Assembly: GCF_014297465.1 (NCBI RefSeq)
Contig: NZ_JACORT010000001.1
Span: 434,001-498,000 of the forward strand
Source of the DNA: Ramlibacter cellulosilyticus
GTDB taxonomy: Bacteria; Pseudomonadota; Gammaproteobacteria; Burkholderiales; Burkholderiaceae_C
DNA: 64,000 nt
Direction: 5' to 3'
In this document: positions 55,611 to 63,734 of the stretch, piece after piece
Layout of the letters: the number at the start of each line of letters is the position of its first letter
Position numbering within the stretch: position 1 is the stretch's first letter
Program-made: the position numbers and the translations under genes
The notes under the pieces: generated by a model
What the model saw: the letters and a program-made list of their open reading frames with translations, nothing else
Told to the model about the DNA's origin: nothing
Database searches by the model: none

Positions 55611-56591
55611 TCACTCCACTTTCATGCCGGTCGCGCGGATCACCTTGCCGTAGCGCTCGGAGAGTTCGCCCAGGCGCTTGCCCGCCGCCGCGCCGGTGAG
55701 GCCTTCGTAGTGCAGGTCCAGGTTCTCCAGCCGCGTGCGCACGTCCGCGCGCGCCAGCGCATCGATCATGCCTTTCTGCAGCGCCTGCACGACGGGTTCG
55801 GGCGTCGCCGCCGGCACCATCGCCAGGTACAGCACTTCCTGTTCGAGCTGCGGCAGGCCGGCCTCGGCCACCGTGGGGATCTCCGGCGCGAGCGAGGACC
55901 GCTTGCGGCTGGTCACGGCCAGCGGCGTGATCTTGCCGGCCTTCACGTGCGGCAGCATGCCCGGCGTGGCGAGCGCGCCGCCGTTCACTTCACCCGAGAG
56001 GATGGCGGTGACCGCCGGCGTGTTGCCCTTGTAGGGCACGTGCGTGATCTTCGCGCCGGTGGCTTCGGTCATCACTTCGGCCGCGAGGTGGCCGGGGCTG
56101 CCGCTGCCGGCGGAGCTGAAGGTCACGGGCCTGGCCTTCGCCGCGTTCACGAGGTCCGCCAGCGACTTGAAGCCGGTGGAAGGATGCACGCCCACCAGCA
56201 GGCCGGAAGACGCCATGATGACCACCGGCCGCAGGTCCGCCGGCTTGAAAGGCATGCCCTTGTAGATGTGCGGATTGACGGTGAAGGTGCTGTCGATGCC
56301 GAAAAGCACCGTGTAGCCGTCGGGTGCCGCCTTCGCCACCGCGTCGGCGCCGATGTTGCCGCTGGCGCCGGCCTTGTTCTCCACGACGAAAGGCTGCTTG
56401 AACTGGTTCTGCAGCACGTCCGCGACGGAGCGCGCCATGAGGTCGGACGGGCCGCCGGCGGGGAAGTTGTTGACGAACTTCACGGCGCGCGTGGGCCATG
56501 CGGGCGCCTGCGCGGCGACGGGCAGGGCGGCGAGGGCGAGCAGGGCGGCGATGCAGCCGCGACGGGAGGAGGAAGAAAGCGGAGGGCGCAT
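55611..56591 (-). CDS. Bug-type tripartite tricarboxylate transporter binding protein (first)
   Basis: A 326-residue periplasmic protein with a signal peptide ending near PVAAQA. The Bug signature is complete: VKFVNNFPAGGPSDLMARSV, VVENKAGASGNIGADAVAKA, GSGSPGHLAAEVM and HVPYKGNTPAV. Bug proteins bind small carboxylates and feed TctAB or act as sensors. No TctA/TctB membrane genes are adjacent. It begins 2 nt after the second Bug gene's stop and is translated with it and the sulfatase. Confidence 0.92.
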   Translation of the reverse strand: MRPPLSSSSRRGCIAALLALAALPVAAQAPAWPTRAVKFVNNFPAGGPSDLMARSVADVLQNQFKQPFVVENKAGASGNIGADAVAKAAPDGYTVLFGIDSTFTVNPHIYKGMPFKPADLRPVVIMASSGLLVGVHPSTGFKSLADLVNAAKARPVTFSSAGSGSPGHLAAEVMTEATGAKITHVPYKGNTPAVTAILSGEVNGGALATPGMLPHVKAGKITPLAVTSRKRSSLAPEIPTVAEAGLPQLEQEVLYLAMVPAATPEPVVQALQKGMIDALARADVRTRLENLDLHYEGLTGAAAGKRLGELSERYGKVIRATGMKVE

Positions 56592-56593
56592 GG

Positions 56594-57550
56594 TCAGTCC
56601 AGGGTGATGCCGGTGGCCTTGATCGGCTTCTCCCAGCGGGCGAGGTCCGCCTTTTGGGCGGCGGCGAGTTCGCCCGAGGTCGAGCCCACCGGTTCGTAGC
56701 CCAGTTTCACCAGGCGGTCCTGCAGGGCGGGCTTGTGCACGGCGGCGGCCACGGCTTTTTCCAGCCGCACGAGCGTCGCCGGCGGCAGACCCGCCGGCGC
56801 GTACATCGCGAAGAACGCAGTCGCCTCCATCGCGATGCCCTGTTCCTTCAGCGTGGGCACCTCGGGCACCTGCGGGTCGCGCCGGGTGCCGGTCACGCCG
56901 ATGATGCGCACCTTGCCGGCATGGTGCAGTTCGGCCGTCTCGGAGACGACGTCGAACTTGTAGCCCACGTGCCCGCCGAGCAGCGCGGTGTTCGCCGGCG
57001 AACTCCCCTGGAACGGCACGTGCGTGAGCGGCACGCCCGTGGCCTGCTCCATCATCACGCCCATGAAGTGCGGCAGCGTGCCGCTGCCCGCGGAGCCGTA
57101 GGTGGCGGCCTTCGGATCGGCCTTGGCTTTCGCCAGCATCTCGGCGACGCTCTTCACGTTGCTGGCCGGGCCCGACACCACGCCGAACTGGAAGCGCGCG
57201 AGCAGCGACACGGGGGTGAAGTCCCGGACGGCGTCGTACTCCAGCTTCTTGTACACGTGGGGGAACAGCACCATCGGCCCGCTGGGCAGGATGATCACGG
57301 TCTGCCCGTCCGGCTTCGCGTTCTTCACGGCGGCCAGCGCGATGCGACCGCCGGCGCCGGGCCGGTTCTCCACGATCACGGGCGAGAAGTCGTCGCGCAG
57401 CGCGTCGCCCACGAGGCGCGCGATCACGTCCGCGGAGCCGCCGGGCGGGAAGCCGACGAGGATCCTGAGCGGGGGCTTGTCCTGCGCGTGGACGCCGCCG
57501 GAAAGAAGCGCCGCGGCGAGGGCGCCGAGGGCGAGGGTTCTACGGTGCAA
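56594..57550 (-). CDS. Bug-type tripartite tricarboxylate transporter binding protein (second)
   Basis: A 318-residue paralogue of the neighbouring Bug protein. The signal peptide (RRTLALGALAAALLSGGVHA) is followed by LRILVGFPPGGSADVIARLV, VIVENRPGAGGRIALAAVKN and HVPFQGSSPANTALLGG. The start is TTG at 57550, chosen because AGGAG lies 6 nt upstream; the open frame to 57601 gives an untypical N-terminus. It heads the sulfatase operon and is divergent from a MarR gene, 91 bp away. Two distinct Bug proteins in tandem may bind different acids, for example a substrate and a desulfation product. Confidence 0.9.
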   Translation of the reverse strand: MHRRTLALGALAAALLSGGVHAQDKPPLRILVGFPPGGSADVIARLVGDALRDDFSPVIVENRPGAGGRIALAAVKNAKPDGQTVIILPSGPMVLFPHVYKKLEYDAVRDFTPVSLLARFQFGVVSGPASNVKSVAEMLAKAKADPKAATYGSAGSGTLPHFMGVMMEQATGVPLTHVPFQGSSPANTALLGGHVGYKFDVVSETAELHHAGKVRIIGVTGTRRDPQVPEVPTLKEQGIAMEATAFFAMYAPAGLPPATLVRLEKAVAAAVHKPALQDRLVKLGYEPVGSTSGELAAAQKADLARWEKPIKATGITLD

Positions 57551-57600
57551 GGCTGTCTCCTGCGGGCCGCGGCCCGCCTGCGCGCATTCTGGTTGCCGCA

Positions 57601-57621
57601 CAATCGATTGTTCAAATCAAT
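57601..57621. promoter_or_regulatory. Palindromic operator candidate between bug and marR genes
   Basis: CAATCGATTG (57601-57610) is a perfect 10-bp palindrome. It overlaps ATTGTTCAAATCAAT (57607-57621), an imperfect 15-bp palindrome with ATTG/CAAT ends. This AT-rich patch is in the divergent region 20 nt before the MarR ATG. It has the size and position of a MarR autoregulatory operator also controlling the sulfatase operon. Confidence 0.55.
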
Positions 57622-57641
57622 CATCTTCCTCGCAAACCCGC

Positions 57642-58157
57642 ATGCCCGCACCGCGCGTCCCCGCCGGCCTCGACGACCTGCTGCTCTACAAGCTCAGCCG
57701 CCTGCTCGCCGTGGGCGGCAGCATGGTCATCCGCCTGTGCGAGGGGCGCTTCGGCATCACGCGGCGCGAGTGGCGGGTGATCGCGCGGCTGGCGCAGGAG
57801 CAGGACATCCTGTCGTCCGAACTCGCGGACGCCATCCAGCTCGATCGCGCGCGCACCTCGCGCGCGGTGAGTTCGCTGGTGGCGAAGAAGCTGGTGCGGC
57901 GCCAGGCCGGCACGGCGGACCGGCGGCAGGCGAAGCTTGCGCTCACCGAGAAGGGCCGTTCGCTGCACGAGGCGCTGTTCCCGCTGGTGAGCGGCATCAA
58001 CCGCGAGCTGCTGTCGGCCTTGTCGCCCGCCGAGGCGCGCCAGCTCGACACGATGCTGGTCCGCCTGCAGGCGCAGGCCGAAGGGATGGTCGAAGGCGCG
58101 GACCTGCCCAAGGCGGACCGCCGCCGCGGTGGCCGCGCCCGGCTGGCCATGGGCTGA
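57642..58157 (+). CDS. MarR-family transcriptional regulator
   Basis: A 171-residue winged-helix regulator. The recognition region SSELADAIQLDRARTSRAVS precedes the wing GTADRRQAKLALTEKG, with the typical DRR motif. MarR proteins usually repress a divergent operon until a phenolic or carboxylate ligand binds. The divergent Bug-Bug-sulfatase operon is the likely target. Its stop lies 3 nt before the Lhr helicase ATG, so the helicase may share its transcript. Confidence 0.92.
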   Translation: MPAPRVPAGLDDLLLYKLSRLLAVGGSMVIRLCEGRFGITRREWRVIARLAQEQDILSSELADAIQLDRARTSRAVSSLVAKKLVRRQAGTADRRQAKLALTEKGRSLHEALFPLVSGINRELLSALSPAEARQLDTMLVRLQAQAEGMVEGADLPKADRRRGGRARLAMG

Positions 58158-58160
58158 ACG

Positions 58161-60629
58161 ATGGACGCAGCGCAGCCGCCCACCACGCCCGGGGAACAGG
58201 TGCTCGCCTGGATGCAGGGGCGAGGCTGGCAGCCCTTCGCCTTCCAGGAGGACGTGTGGCAGGCGGTCGCGGAAGGCCGCAGCGGCATGCTGCACGCGAC
58301 CACCGGCTCGGGCAAGACCTACGCCGTGTGGCTGGGCATGCTGGACGCGCTGCTGCGCAGGCACCGCCACGGCCGGCAGGCGGAGCCGCTGCGCGTGGTC
58401 TGGCTCACGCCCATGCGCGCGCTCGCCTCGGACACGACGAAGGCGCTCACGGCGCCCTTGCGGGACCTCGCTCCGAACTGGACGATCGGCCTGCGCACGG
58501 GCGACACGGCCTCCGCCGAGCGCGCACGGCAGGACCGGCGCATGCCGACCGTCCTGGTCACGACGCCGGAATCGCTCACGCTCATGCTCACGCGCGAGAA
58601 CGCGCGCGAGGAGCTCGCGAGCGTCGAGTACGTGGTGGTCGACGAGTGGCACGAGCTGATCGGGAGCAAGCGCGGCGTGCAGGCGCAGCTCGCGCTCGCC
58701 CGGTTGCGCGGCTTCCATCCGGGCCTCGTGGCCTGGGGGCTGAGCGCGACGCTCGGCAACCTCGAAGACGCCATGCACGTCCTGTGCGGGCCCGACCCCC
58801 AGCCGGGGCCGCGCCTCGTGCGCGGGCGCATCGACAAGACGCTGGTCATCGACACGCTGATCCCGCCCGATCCCGGCAAGTACTCGTGGGCCGGCCACCT
58901 CGGTGCGCGCATGCAGATGCCGGTGGTGGAGGAGATCGAGCGCTCCGGGACCACGCTGGTCTTCACCAACGTGCGTTCGCAGGCGGAGATCTGGTACCAG
59001 TTGCTGCTGGAGGCAAGGCCCGGCTGGGCCGGGCACATCGCCTTGCACCACGGCTCCCTCGACAAGGCCACGCGCGAGTGGGTCGAGCAGGGCTTGAAGG
59101 AAGGGACCTTGCGCGCCGTCGTCGCGACCTCCTCGCTGGACCTCGGCGTGGACTTCCTGCCGGTGGAGCGCGTGCTGCAGGTGGGATCGGCCAAGGGCGT
59201 CGCGCGCATGATGCAGCGCGCCGGCCGCAGCGGCCACGCGCCGGGGCGTCCCAGCCGCGTGACGCTGGTGCCGACCAACACGATGGAAATCGTCGAGGCG
59301 GCGGCGGCGCGCTGGGCGGCGCGCACGGGCCGGGTCGAGAAGCGCATCCCGCCGTCCAAGCCCTTCGACGTGCTGGTGCAGCACATGGTGACCGTGGCCC
59401 TGGGCGGCGGCTTCCGGGCCGACGATCTCTACGCGGAGGTGACCACGGCCTGGTCCTACCGCCACCTCACGCGCGCCGAGTTCGACTGGACGCTGGTCTT
59501 CTGCGAGCGCGGCGGCGAGAGCCTCGCGGCCTACCCCGAATACCACCGCATCGTGCGCGACGAGGACGGCGTCTACCGCGTGAAGGACAAGGGCGTCGCC
59601 AAGCGGCACCGCCTCGGCGTGGGCACCATCGTCAGCGACGCGGCGATCCAGGTGAAGTTCCTGACCGGCGCGAACATCGGCACCATGGAGGAGGGCTTCA
59701 TCGCGCGCCTGAAGCCCGGCGACCACTTCTTCTTCGCGGGCCGCCTGCTGGAGTTCGTGCGTGTGCGAGACATGGCGGCGTACGTCCGCAAGGCGACGCG
59801 CAACAAGGGCACGGTGCCCACCTGGCAGGGCAGCAAGATGGCGCTGTCCACGGAGCTGTCGGACGCCGTGCTGGAGATGATGCAGAACGCGGCGCGCGGC
59901 GAGTTCACCGAGCCGGAGCTGGAGGCCGCGCGGCCCATGCTGCTCACGCAGCAGCGGCTGTCGGAGATCCCGACGCCGGGCACGCTGCTGGTGGAAGGCT
60001 ACCGCTCGCGCGAAGGCGAGCACCTGTACATCTACCCCTTCGCCGGACGCAACGTGCACCTGGGGCTCGCGAGCCTGCTGGCGTGGCGCCTTGCGCGCGA
60101 GCGGCCCAACACCTTCAGCATCTCCATCAACGACTACGGCTTCGAGCTGGTGAGCGCCGAGCCGTTCGACGTGGAGCCCGTCACGAGCCAGCGCGTGTTC
60201 TCCGGCGACGACCTGCTGCACGACGTGCTCGCCTCGCTGAACTCCGGCGAGCTGGCGCAGCGCCGCTTTCGCGAGATCGCGCGCGTGGCCGGCCTCATCT
60301 CGCAAGGCTACCCGGGCCAGCCCAAGACCAACCGGCAGCTGCAGGCGTCGAGCGCGCTGTTCTACGAGGTGTTCCGCAAGTACGACGCGGCCAACCTGCT
60401 GCTCACGCAGGCGGAGAACGAAGTGCTGAGCCAGGAGCTGGAGCTCTCGCGGCTGGGCGAGACCTTGCGCCGCATGCGCGAGAAGCAACTCGTGTTCGTC
60501 CCGCTGAGGCACCCGAGCCCGATGAGCCTGCCCCTGATGGTGGAGCGGTTCCGGGAGAAGCTCTCGACCGAGACGCTCGCCGCGCGCCTCGAACGCATCC
60601 TGAAAGACGCGGAAGCGGACAACGCCTGA
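58161..60629 (+). CDS. lhr: Ligase-associated Lhr-type DEXH-box DNA helicase
   Basis: An 822-residue superfamily 2 helicase of the short Lhr-core type. Walker A GSGKT is at 49-53 within ATTGSGKTYAV, Walker B/DEXH is DEWH at 161-164, motif III reads LSATLGN, and motif VI is MMQRAGRSGHAPGRPS. A winged helix and the Lhr-specific domain (from about 430) follow, without the large C-terminal extension of E. coli Lhr. In related bacteria it sits with the ATP-dependent ligase and MBL exonuclease; here those are at 40.3-43.5 kb. The expected phosphoesterase PdeM is not next to it. Confidence 0.93.
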   Translation: MDAAQPPTTPGEQVLAWMQGRGWQPFAFQEDVWQAVAEGRSGMLHATTGSGKTYAVWLGMLDALLRRHRHGRQAEPLRVVWLTPMRALASDTTKALTAPLRDLAPNWTIGLRTGDTASAERARQDRRMPTVLVTTPESLTLMLTRENAREELASVEYVVVDEWHELIGSKRGVQAQLALARLRGFHPGLVAWGLSATLGNLEDAMHVLCGPDPQPGPRLVRGRIDKTLVIDTLIPPDPGKYSWAGHLGARMQMPVVEEIERSGTTLVFTNVRSQAEIWYQLLLEARPGWAGHIALHHGSLDKATREWVEQGLKEGTLRAVVATSSLDLGVDFLPVERVLQVGSAKGVARMMQRAGRSGHAPGRPSRVTLVPTNTMEIVEAAAARWAARTGRVEKRIPPSKPFDVLVQHMVTVALGGGFRADDLYAEVTTAWSYRHLTRAEFDWTLVFCERGGESLAAYPEYHRIVRDEDGVYRVKDKGVAKRHRLGVGTIVSDAAIQVKFLTGANIGTMEEGFIARLKPGDHFFFAGRLLEFVRVRDMAAYVRKATRNKGTVPTWQGSKMALSTELSDAVLEMMQNAARGEFTEPELEAARPMLLTQQRLSEIPTPGTLLVEGYRSREGEHLYIYPFAGRNVHLGLASLLAWRLARERPNTFSISINDYGFELVSAEPFDVEPVTSQRVFSGDDLLHDVLASLNSGELAQRRFREIARVAGLISQGYPGQPKTNRQLQASSALFYEVFRKYDAANLLLTQAENEVLSQELELSRLGETLRRMREKQLVFVPLRHPSPMSLPLMVERFREKLSTETLAARLERILKDAEADNA

Positions 60630-60698
60630 ACGATTCCTACAGCGGCTTCCTCCGCGACCCGACGAGCCCGCCGCGAGGCGCTTCGTACAGTGGCCGCC

Positions 60699-61145
60699 AT
60701 GAACCGCAGTACTTCCCTCCTTGCATCCGTGGCCCTGCTGGCCACTCTCGCGGCGTGCGGCGACCGCGTCGAGAACACCGAGATGCCGCAGCCCGCGCAG
60801 GCCAACGTGGAGATCAACCGCCAGGGCATGGAAGGCGCGAAGGACAGCGACACCGCCGTCGGCGTCGAGAACAAGGGCGACAAGGTCGGCTTCGTGAACA
60901 GCCTGGGCGCCAAGGGCGACACCAGCGTCATGGACCCCGACGTGCTGATCGCGGAGCAGGTGAAGGCGGCGCTCGCCTCCAACCCGGAGTTCGGCGCTTC
61001 CTCCAAGGTGGACGTGCACAGCGAGGACGGCGAGGTGACGCTGCGCGGCCGCGCGCCGGACCCGGCCGCGCGCGAGCGCGCGACGGAGATCGCCCGCACC
61101 ATCCCGAACGTGCGCAACGTGGACAACCAGCTCACGCTCGGCTGA
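60699..61145 (+). CDS. BON-domain lipoprotein
   Basis: A 148-residue exported protein with a lipobox LATLAAC (lipidated C20). A linker rich in acidic and polar residues leads to a C-terminal BON domain: DVLIAEQVKAALASNPEFGA, then VHSEDGEVTLRGRAPDPAAR and IPNVRNVDNQL. BON domains occur in OsmY-like stress proteins that bind the cell envelope. The ATG at 60699 is used; a GTG at 60690 is possible. A strong bidirectional hairpin follows. Confidence 0.87.
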   Translation: MNRSTSLLASVALLATLAACGDRVENTEMPQPAQANVEINRQGMEGAKDSDTAVGVENKGDKVGFVNSLGAKGDTSVMDPDVLIAEQVKAALASNPEFGASSKVDVHSEDGEVTLRGRAPDPAARERATEIARTIPNVRNVDNQLTLG

Positions 61146-61166
61146 CCGTCGCATCCCGGATGAAAA

Positions 61167-61188
61167 AAGGGCCGCATCTGCGGCCCTT
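61167..61188. terminator. Bidirectional terminator between converging BON and metallopeptidase genes
   Basis: AAGGGCCGCA-TC-TGCGGCCCTT is a perfect 10-bp stem. On the minus strand it is followed by TTTT from the A-tract at 61163-61166, a strong terminator for the leftward gene. On the plus strand it is followed by CGTTCTT, a weaker one for the BON gene. Confidence 0.88.
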
Positions 61189-61212
61189 CGTTCTTGCCCG
61201 CGGCAAGCGCGC

Positions 61213-62385
61213 TCAGGTCGCCGCGCTCGCGGTCGTCGCGGCTTCCGCCGCGCGGTCGCTCGCCGCCTTCGGAGAGCCCTTCGCATCGGGTCCCTTCTTC
61301 GCCGATTGCGAGCGCGTCTCGCAGATCACGTCGTGCACGTAGCGCAGCTTCTCGAGCGCCGCCTGCGACAGCGCGAAGGGATACGCATCCTCCTGCCCCA
61401 GGCTGCGGTTCAGGCTGTTCACGAGCAGCGTCACGGGCACCCACTGCTCCACCAGCGCGTCGAAATCGGGGCTCCCGGTCTCCAGCGGATTGACCACCTC
61501 CTCGATCTCGAGGTCCTCCTGGCCGGGGATGGTGATGCGCGTGTTGTACGAGGCCGCCGTCTCCAGCAGGTCCACCATGTGCAGGTAGTGCGCCCAGGTC
61601 TCGGCGAAGTCCTCCCAGGGGTGCGAGCTGGCGTACTCGCTCACGAAGCTGTCCTGCCAGTCCGGCAGCGTGCCGCCGCGCGCGTAGTGCGCCTGCAGGG
61701 CCTCCTGGTAGTTCTGTCGTTCGTCGCCGAACACCTTGCGGAAGCTCTCCGTGCGGCCGCCTTCGTCGATCAGGCGGTCCCAGTAGTAGTGGCCGGACTC
61801 GTGGCGGAAGTGCCCGAGCAGCGTGCGGTAGGGCTCGTGCATCTCCACGCGCCGGCGCACCCGCTCGGCGTCGTCCGCTTCGGCGACGTTGATCGTGATC
61901 ACGCCCTGGGCGTGGCCCGTCATCACCGGCTGGCCCGGGACGTCGGCGAGGAATTCGAAGATGGGGCCGTCGGCGCCGCCGCCCTGCGGCGCGGTGGCGA
62001 GCAGGCCGAGCTTGCCGAGCGTGTAGAACAGCCGCCGCTTCGCCGCCTCGAGGCGGTACCAGCGCGCGGGGTTTCCGGGCACCGAGAGGTCGGGCAGCAT
62101 GCGCGTGAGCCGGCAGGCGGCGCACAGCGGATTGGGATCGTCGGCCGGGACCGCGAAGTTGCACGCGTTCTGCGTGGTGTGGTTGTGGCACAGGCGATAG
62201 CGCCCGGTGGAGGGCTTCCTGCCTCGCGCGCGGGGGCGCCACAAACCCTCCTCCCCATCGACCTGTTCGATGGCGGCCACGTTCAGCCGGTCCGGCAGGA
62301 AGGCCACGTCGCTCTCGCACTGCAGGCACTGCACGTTCTCGAAGAACAGCGGGTGCCCGCAGTACTGGCAATGGAAGGTTTTCAT
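61213..62385 (-). CDS. Putative zinc-binding metallopeptidase (DUF2248 type)
   Basis: A 390-residue cytoplasmic protein. It starts with a zinc ribbon using C6, C9, C20 and C23 (HCQYCGHPLFF, CLQCES) and a further cysteine/histidine region (LCHNHTTQNAC, CAACRLTRM). A later HFRHESGHYYWDRL contains an HExxH-type HESGH at 195-199. WEDFAETWAHYLHMVDLLET supplies another acidic ligand. The layout matches the DUF2248 putative metallopeptidases. The tail from about 355 is lysine/alanine-rich and disordered. Activity is unproven. Confidence 0.83.
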   Translation of the reverse strand: MKTFHCQYCGHPLFFENVQCLQCESDVAFLPDRLNVAAIEQVDGEEGLWRPRARGRKPSTGRYRLCHNHTTQNACNFAVPADDPNPLCAACRLTRMLPDLSVPGNPARWYRLEAAKRRLFYTLGKLGLLATAPQGGGADGPIFEFLADVPGQPVMTGHAQGVITINVAEADDAERVRRRVEMHEPYRTLLGHFRHESGHYYWDRLIDEGGRTESFRKVFGDERQNYQEALQAHYARGGTLPDWQDSFVSEYASSHPWEDFAETWAHYLHMVDLLETAASYNTRITIPGQEDLEIEEVVNPLETGSPDFDALVEQWVPVTLLVNSLNRSLGQEDAYPFALSQAALEKLRYVHDVICETRSQSAKKGPDAKGSPKAASDRAAEAATTASAAT

Positions 62386-62479
62386 CGGGATCCCCTCTCA
62401 AGAAACGAAACGGGCAGGCGCAGCGCGAGGCGGCCTGCCCGACCGGGCGGCGTTTCGCCGCCCGCAACCGGCGTGCTGC

Positions 62480-62794
62480 TTACGGACGCACGACCAGGTT
62501 GTTGCGCACTTCGCGGACACCCTTGGTGTTCGCGGCGATGCGGCCAGCCATGTCCTTCTCGGCCTGCGACTTCGCGAAACCGGACAGGGCGACGGTGCCG
62601 TTCAGCGTGTCGACGTTGATCGACAGGCCGCCGGTAGTCTTGTCCTCGAGCAGCTTCGCCTTGACCGAGGTGCTGATCGCGCGGTCGTCGACGTAGGTGC
62701 CGACGTCCGTCTGGCCGCGCCAGACGGCGCAGCCGCTGGTGGCGAGGGTGATGCCGGTGAGGATCGCCAGGGCGATGGCGCGGTATTGCTTCAT
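62480..62794 (-). CDS. Small BON-domain lipoprotein
   Basis: A 104-residue exported protein with a lipobox LATSGC (C22) after a short hydrophobic segment. Nearly all of the mature protein is one BON domain: DRAISTSVKAKLLEDKTTGG, LNGTVALSGFAKSQAEKDMA and VREVRNNLVVRP at the end. GGGAG 5 nt before the ATG at 62794 decides the start over an upstream extension. It is the second BON lipoprotein within 2 kb, on the other strand; the two are not close copies. Confidence 0.9.
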   Translation of the reverse strand: MKQYRAIALAILTGITLATSGCAVWRGQTDVGTYVDDRAISTSVKAKLLEDKTTGGLSINVDTLNGTVALSGFAKSQAEKDMAGRIAANTKGVREVRNNLVVRP

Positions 62795-62885
62795 GTGAAC
62801 TCCCTTCCTTTCAGGTTGCTTCTCCGATGGTGCGAACGAGCTTGAACACACCTGGGAGCGCATCATGGCGTCGCGGCAGAGGCAC

Positions 62886-63350
62886 TCACTCCGGACGATT
62901 GTGATCTTTGCGGTAGTCCGCCGCTGACATCGCCGCCATGAACACCTGCGACAGCTGAGAGGACTTCAGCAGCGCGACGATGAGCGTGGTCAGCGAGATC
63001 AGCCGCCAGGGCCGGGCGAACGTCAGCGCCGCACCCGCCGCCAGCGAGATGCCGAGCAACTGCAGGGGCTTGCGCCGCGCATAGCTGCGCATCAGGGGCG
63101 ACGCGAGTTCGACGGCCATGTGCGCCGGGTGGTAGCGCCACCAGGTGCGCACGCCGTGCATCACGTGCCCGAGCCAGCCGCCGCCGGCCGGCGGATCCGC
63201 CAGGTCCTCGAAATCGAAGTCGGGCGCGTACCCGGCCTCGTAGCCGCGCGGCGCGGCTTCCTCGCGCGGGTCGTGCTTGCGCTGGCGGCGCGCAATGTGT
63301 TCCAGGATCGCCTGCCGGCTGCGATCCAGCTTGTCGCTCGCGTCGCTCAT
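62886..63350 (-). CDS. Hypothetical membrane protein in YqjDE-like operon
   Basis: A 154-residue protein I do not recognise as a named family. The N-terminal half is charged (KLDRSRQAILEHIARRQRKH), then acidic (FDFEDLADPP). Two hydrophobic stretches lie in the C-terminal half (about 97-118 and 119-140). It overlaps the YqjE-like gene by 4 nt, so they are co-translated. By position it takes the place of E. coli YqjK, but I see no clear sequence similarity. Confidence 0.7.
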   Translation of the reverse strand: MSDASDKLDRSRQAILEHIARRQRKHDPREEAAPRGYEAGYAPDFDFEDLADPPAGGGWLGHVMHGVRTWWRYHPAHMAVELASPLMRSYARRKPLQLLGISLAAGAALTFARPWRLISLTTLIVALLKSSQLSQVFMAAMSAADYRKDHNRPE

Positions 63351-63721
63351 GAACGTGCACCGATCGCGCGCAGCGCCTTTGCATCGGCATCGAGCTGCGC
63401 CTTCAGTTCGGTAAAGGCCTTTTCGGGGAGGGGCTTGCGCGCCACCGAGAAGCCGATGGCGGCGAGGGCCAGCGCGATCGCGGGAACGATCACGAAGGCC
63501 CAGTGGAACTGGTCCTGCACGGCGGCCATCATCACGGCCACGCCGGCGAGGATCAGGAACACGAGGAGCGCGAACAGCGTCACGCCCCAGGCGACCGCGC
63601 GCTTGGCGACCTCGCGGCCGACCGTGGAGGCTTCCTCGCGCATCAGCGAGGCGTAGCCCGCCACGTGTTCCATCACCAGTTCCGGCTTGGTGACCAGCAC
63701 CGAGAAGATCGGATGCAGCAT
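63347..63721 (-). CDS. YqjE-like phage-holin-superfamily membrane protein
   Basis: A 124-residue protein with two strong central membrane helices (about 43-67 and 72-92) and a charged C-terminal tail. It resembles the YqjE/holin-X family. It belongs to the small membrane operon with the upstream DUF883 gene (13 nt away) and the downstream hypothetical. Despite the family label, no prophage genes are nearby, so it is not a lysis gene. Confidence 0.8.
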   Translation of the reverse strand: MLHPIFSVLVTKPELVMEHVAGYASLMREEASTVGREVAKRAVAWGVTLFALLVFLILAGVAVMMAAVQDQFHWAFVIVPAIALALAAIGFSVARKPLPEKAFTELKAQLDADAKALRAIGARS

Positions 63722-63734
63722 GGAGCGCCGCGCG

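Noticed and set aside
56498-61342. Long plus-strand open frame across Bug genes, MarR and Lhr
   Set aside because: Arg/Ala/Gly-rich translation with no domain; it overlaps several convincing genes in other frames.
63347-63721. Prophage or lysis cassette suggested by the holin-superfamily label
   Set aside because: No endolysin, integrase, structural or att features are nearby; the context is a YqjDE-like housekeeping operon.
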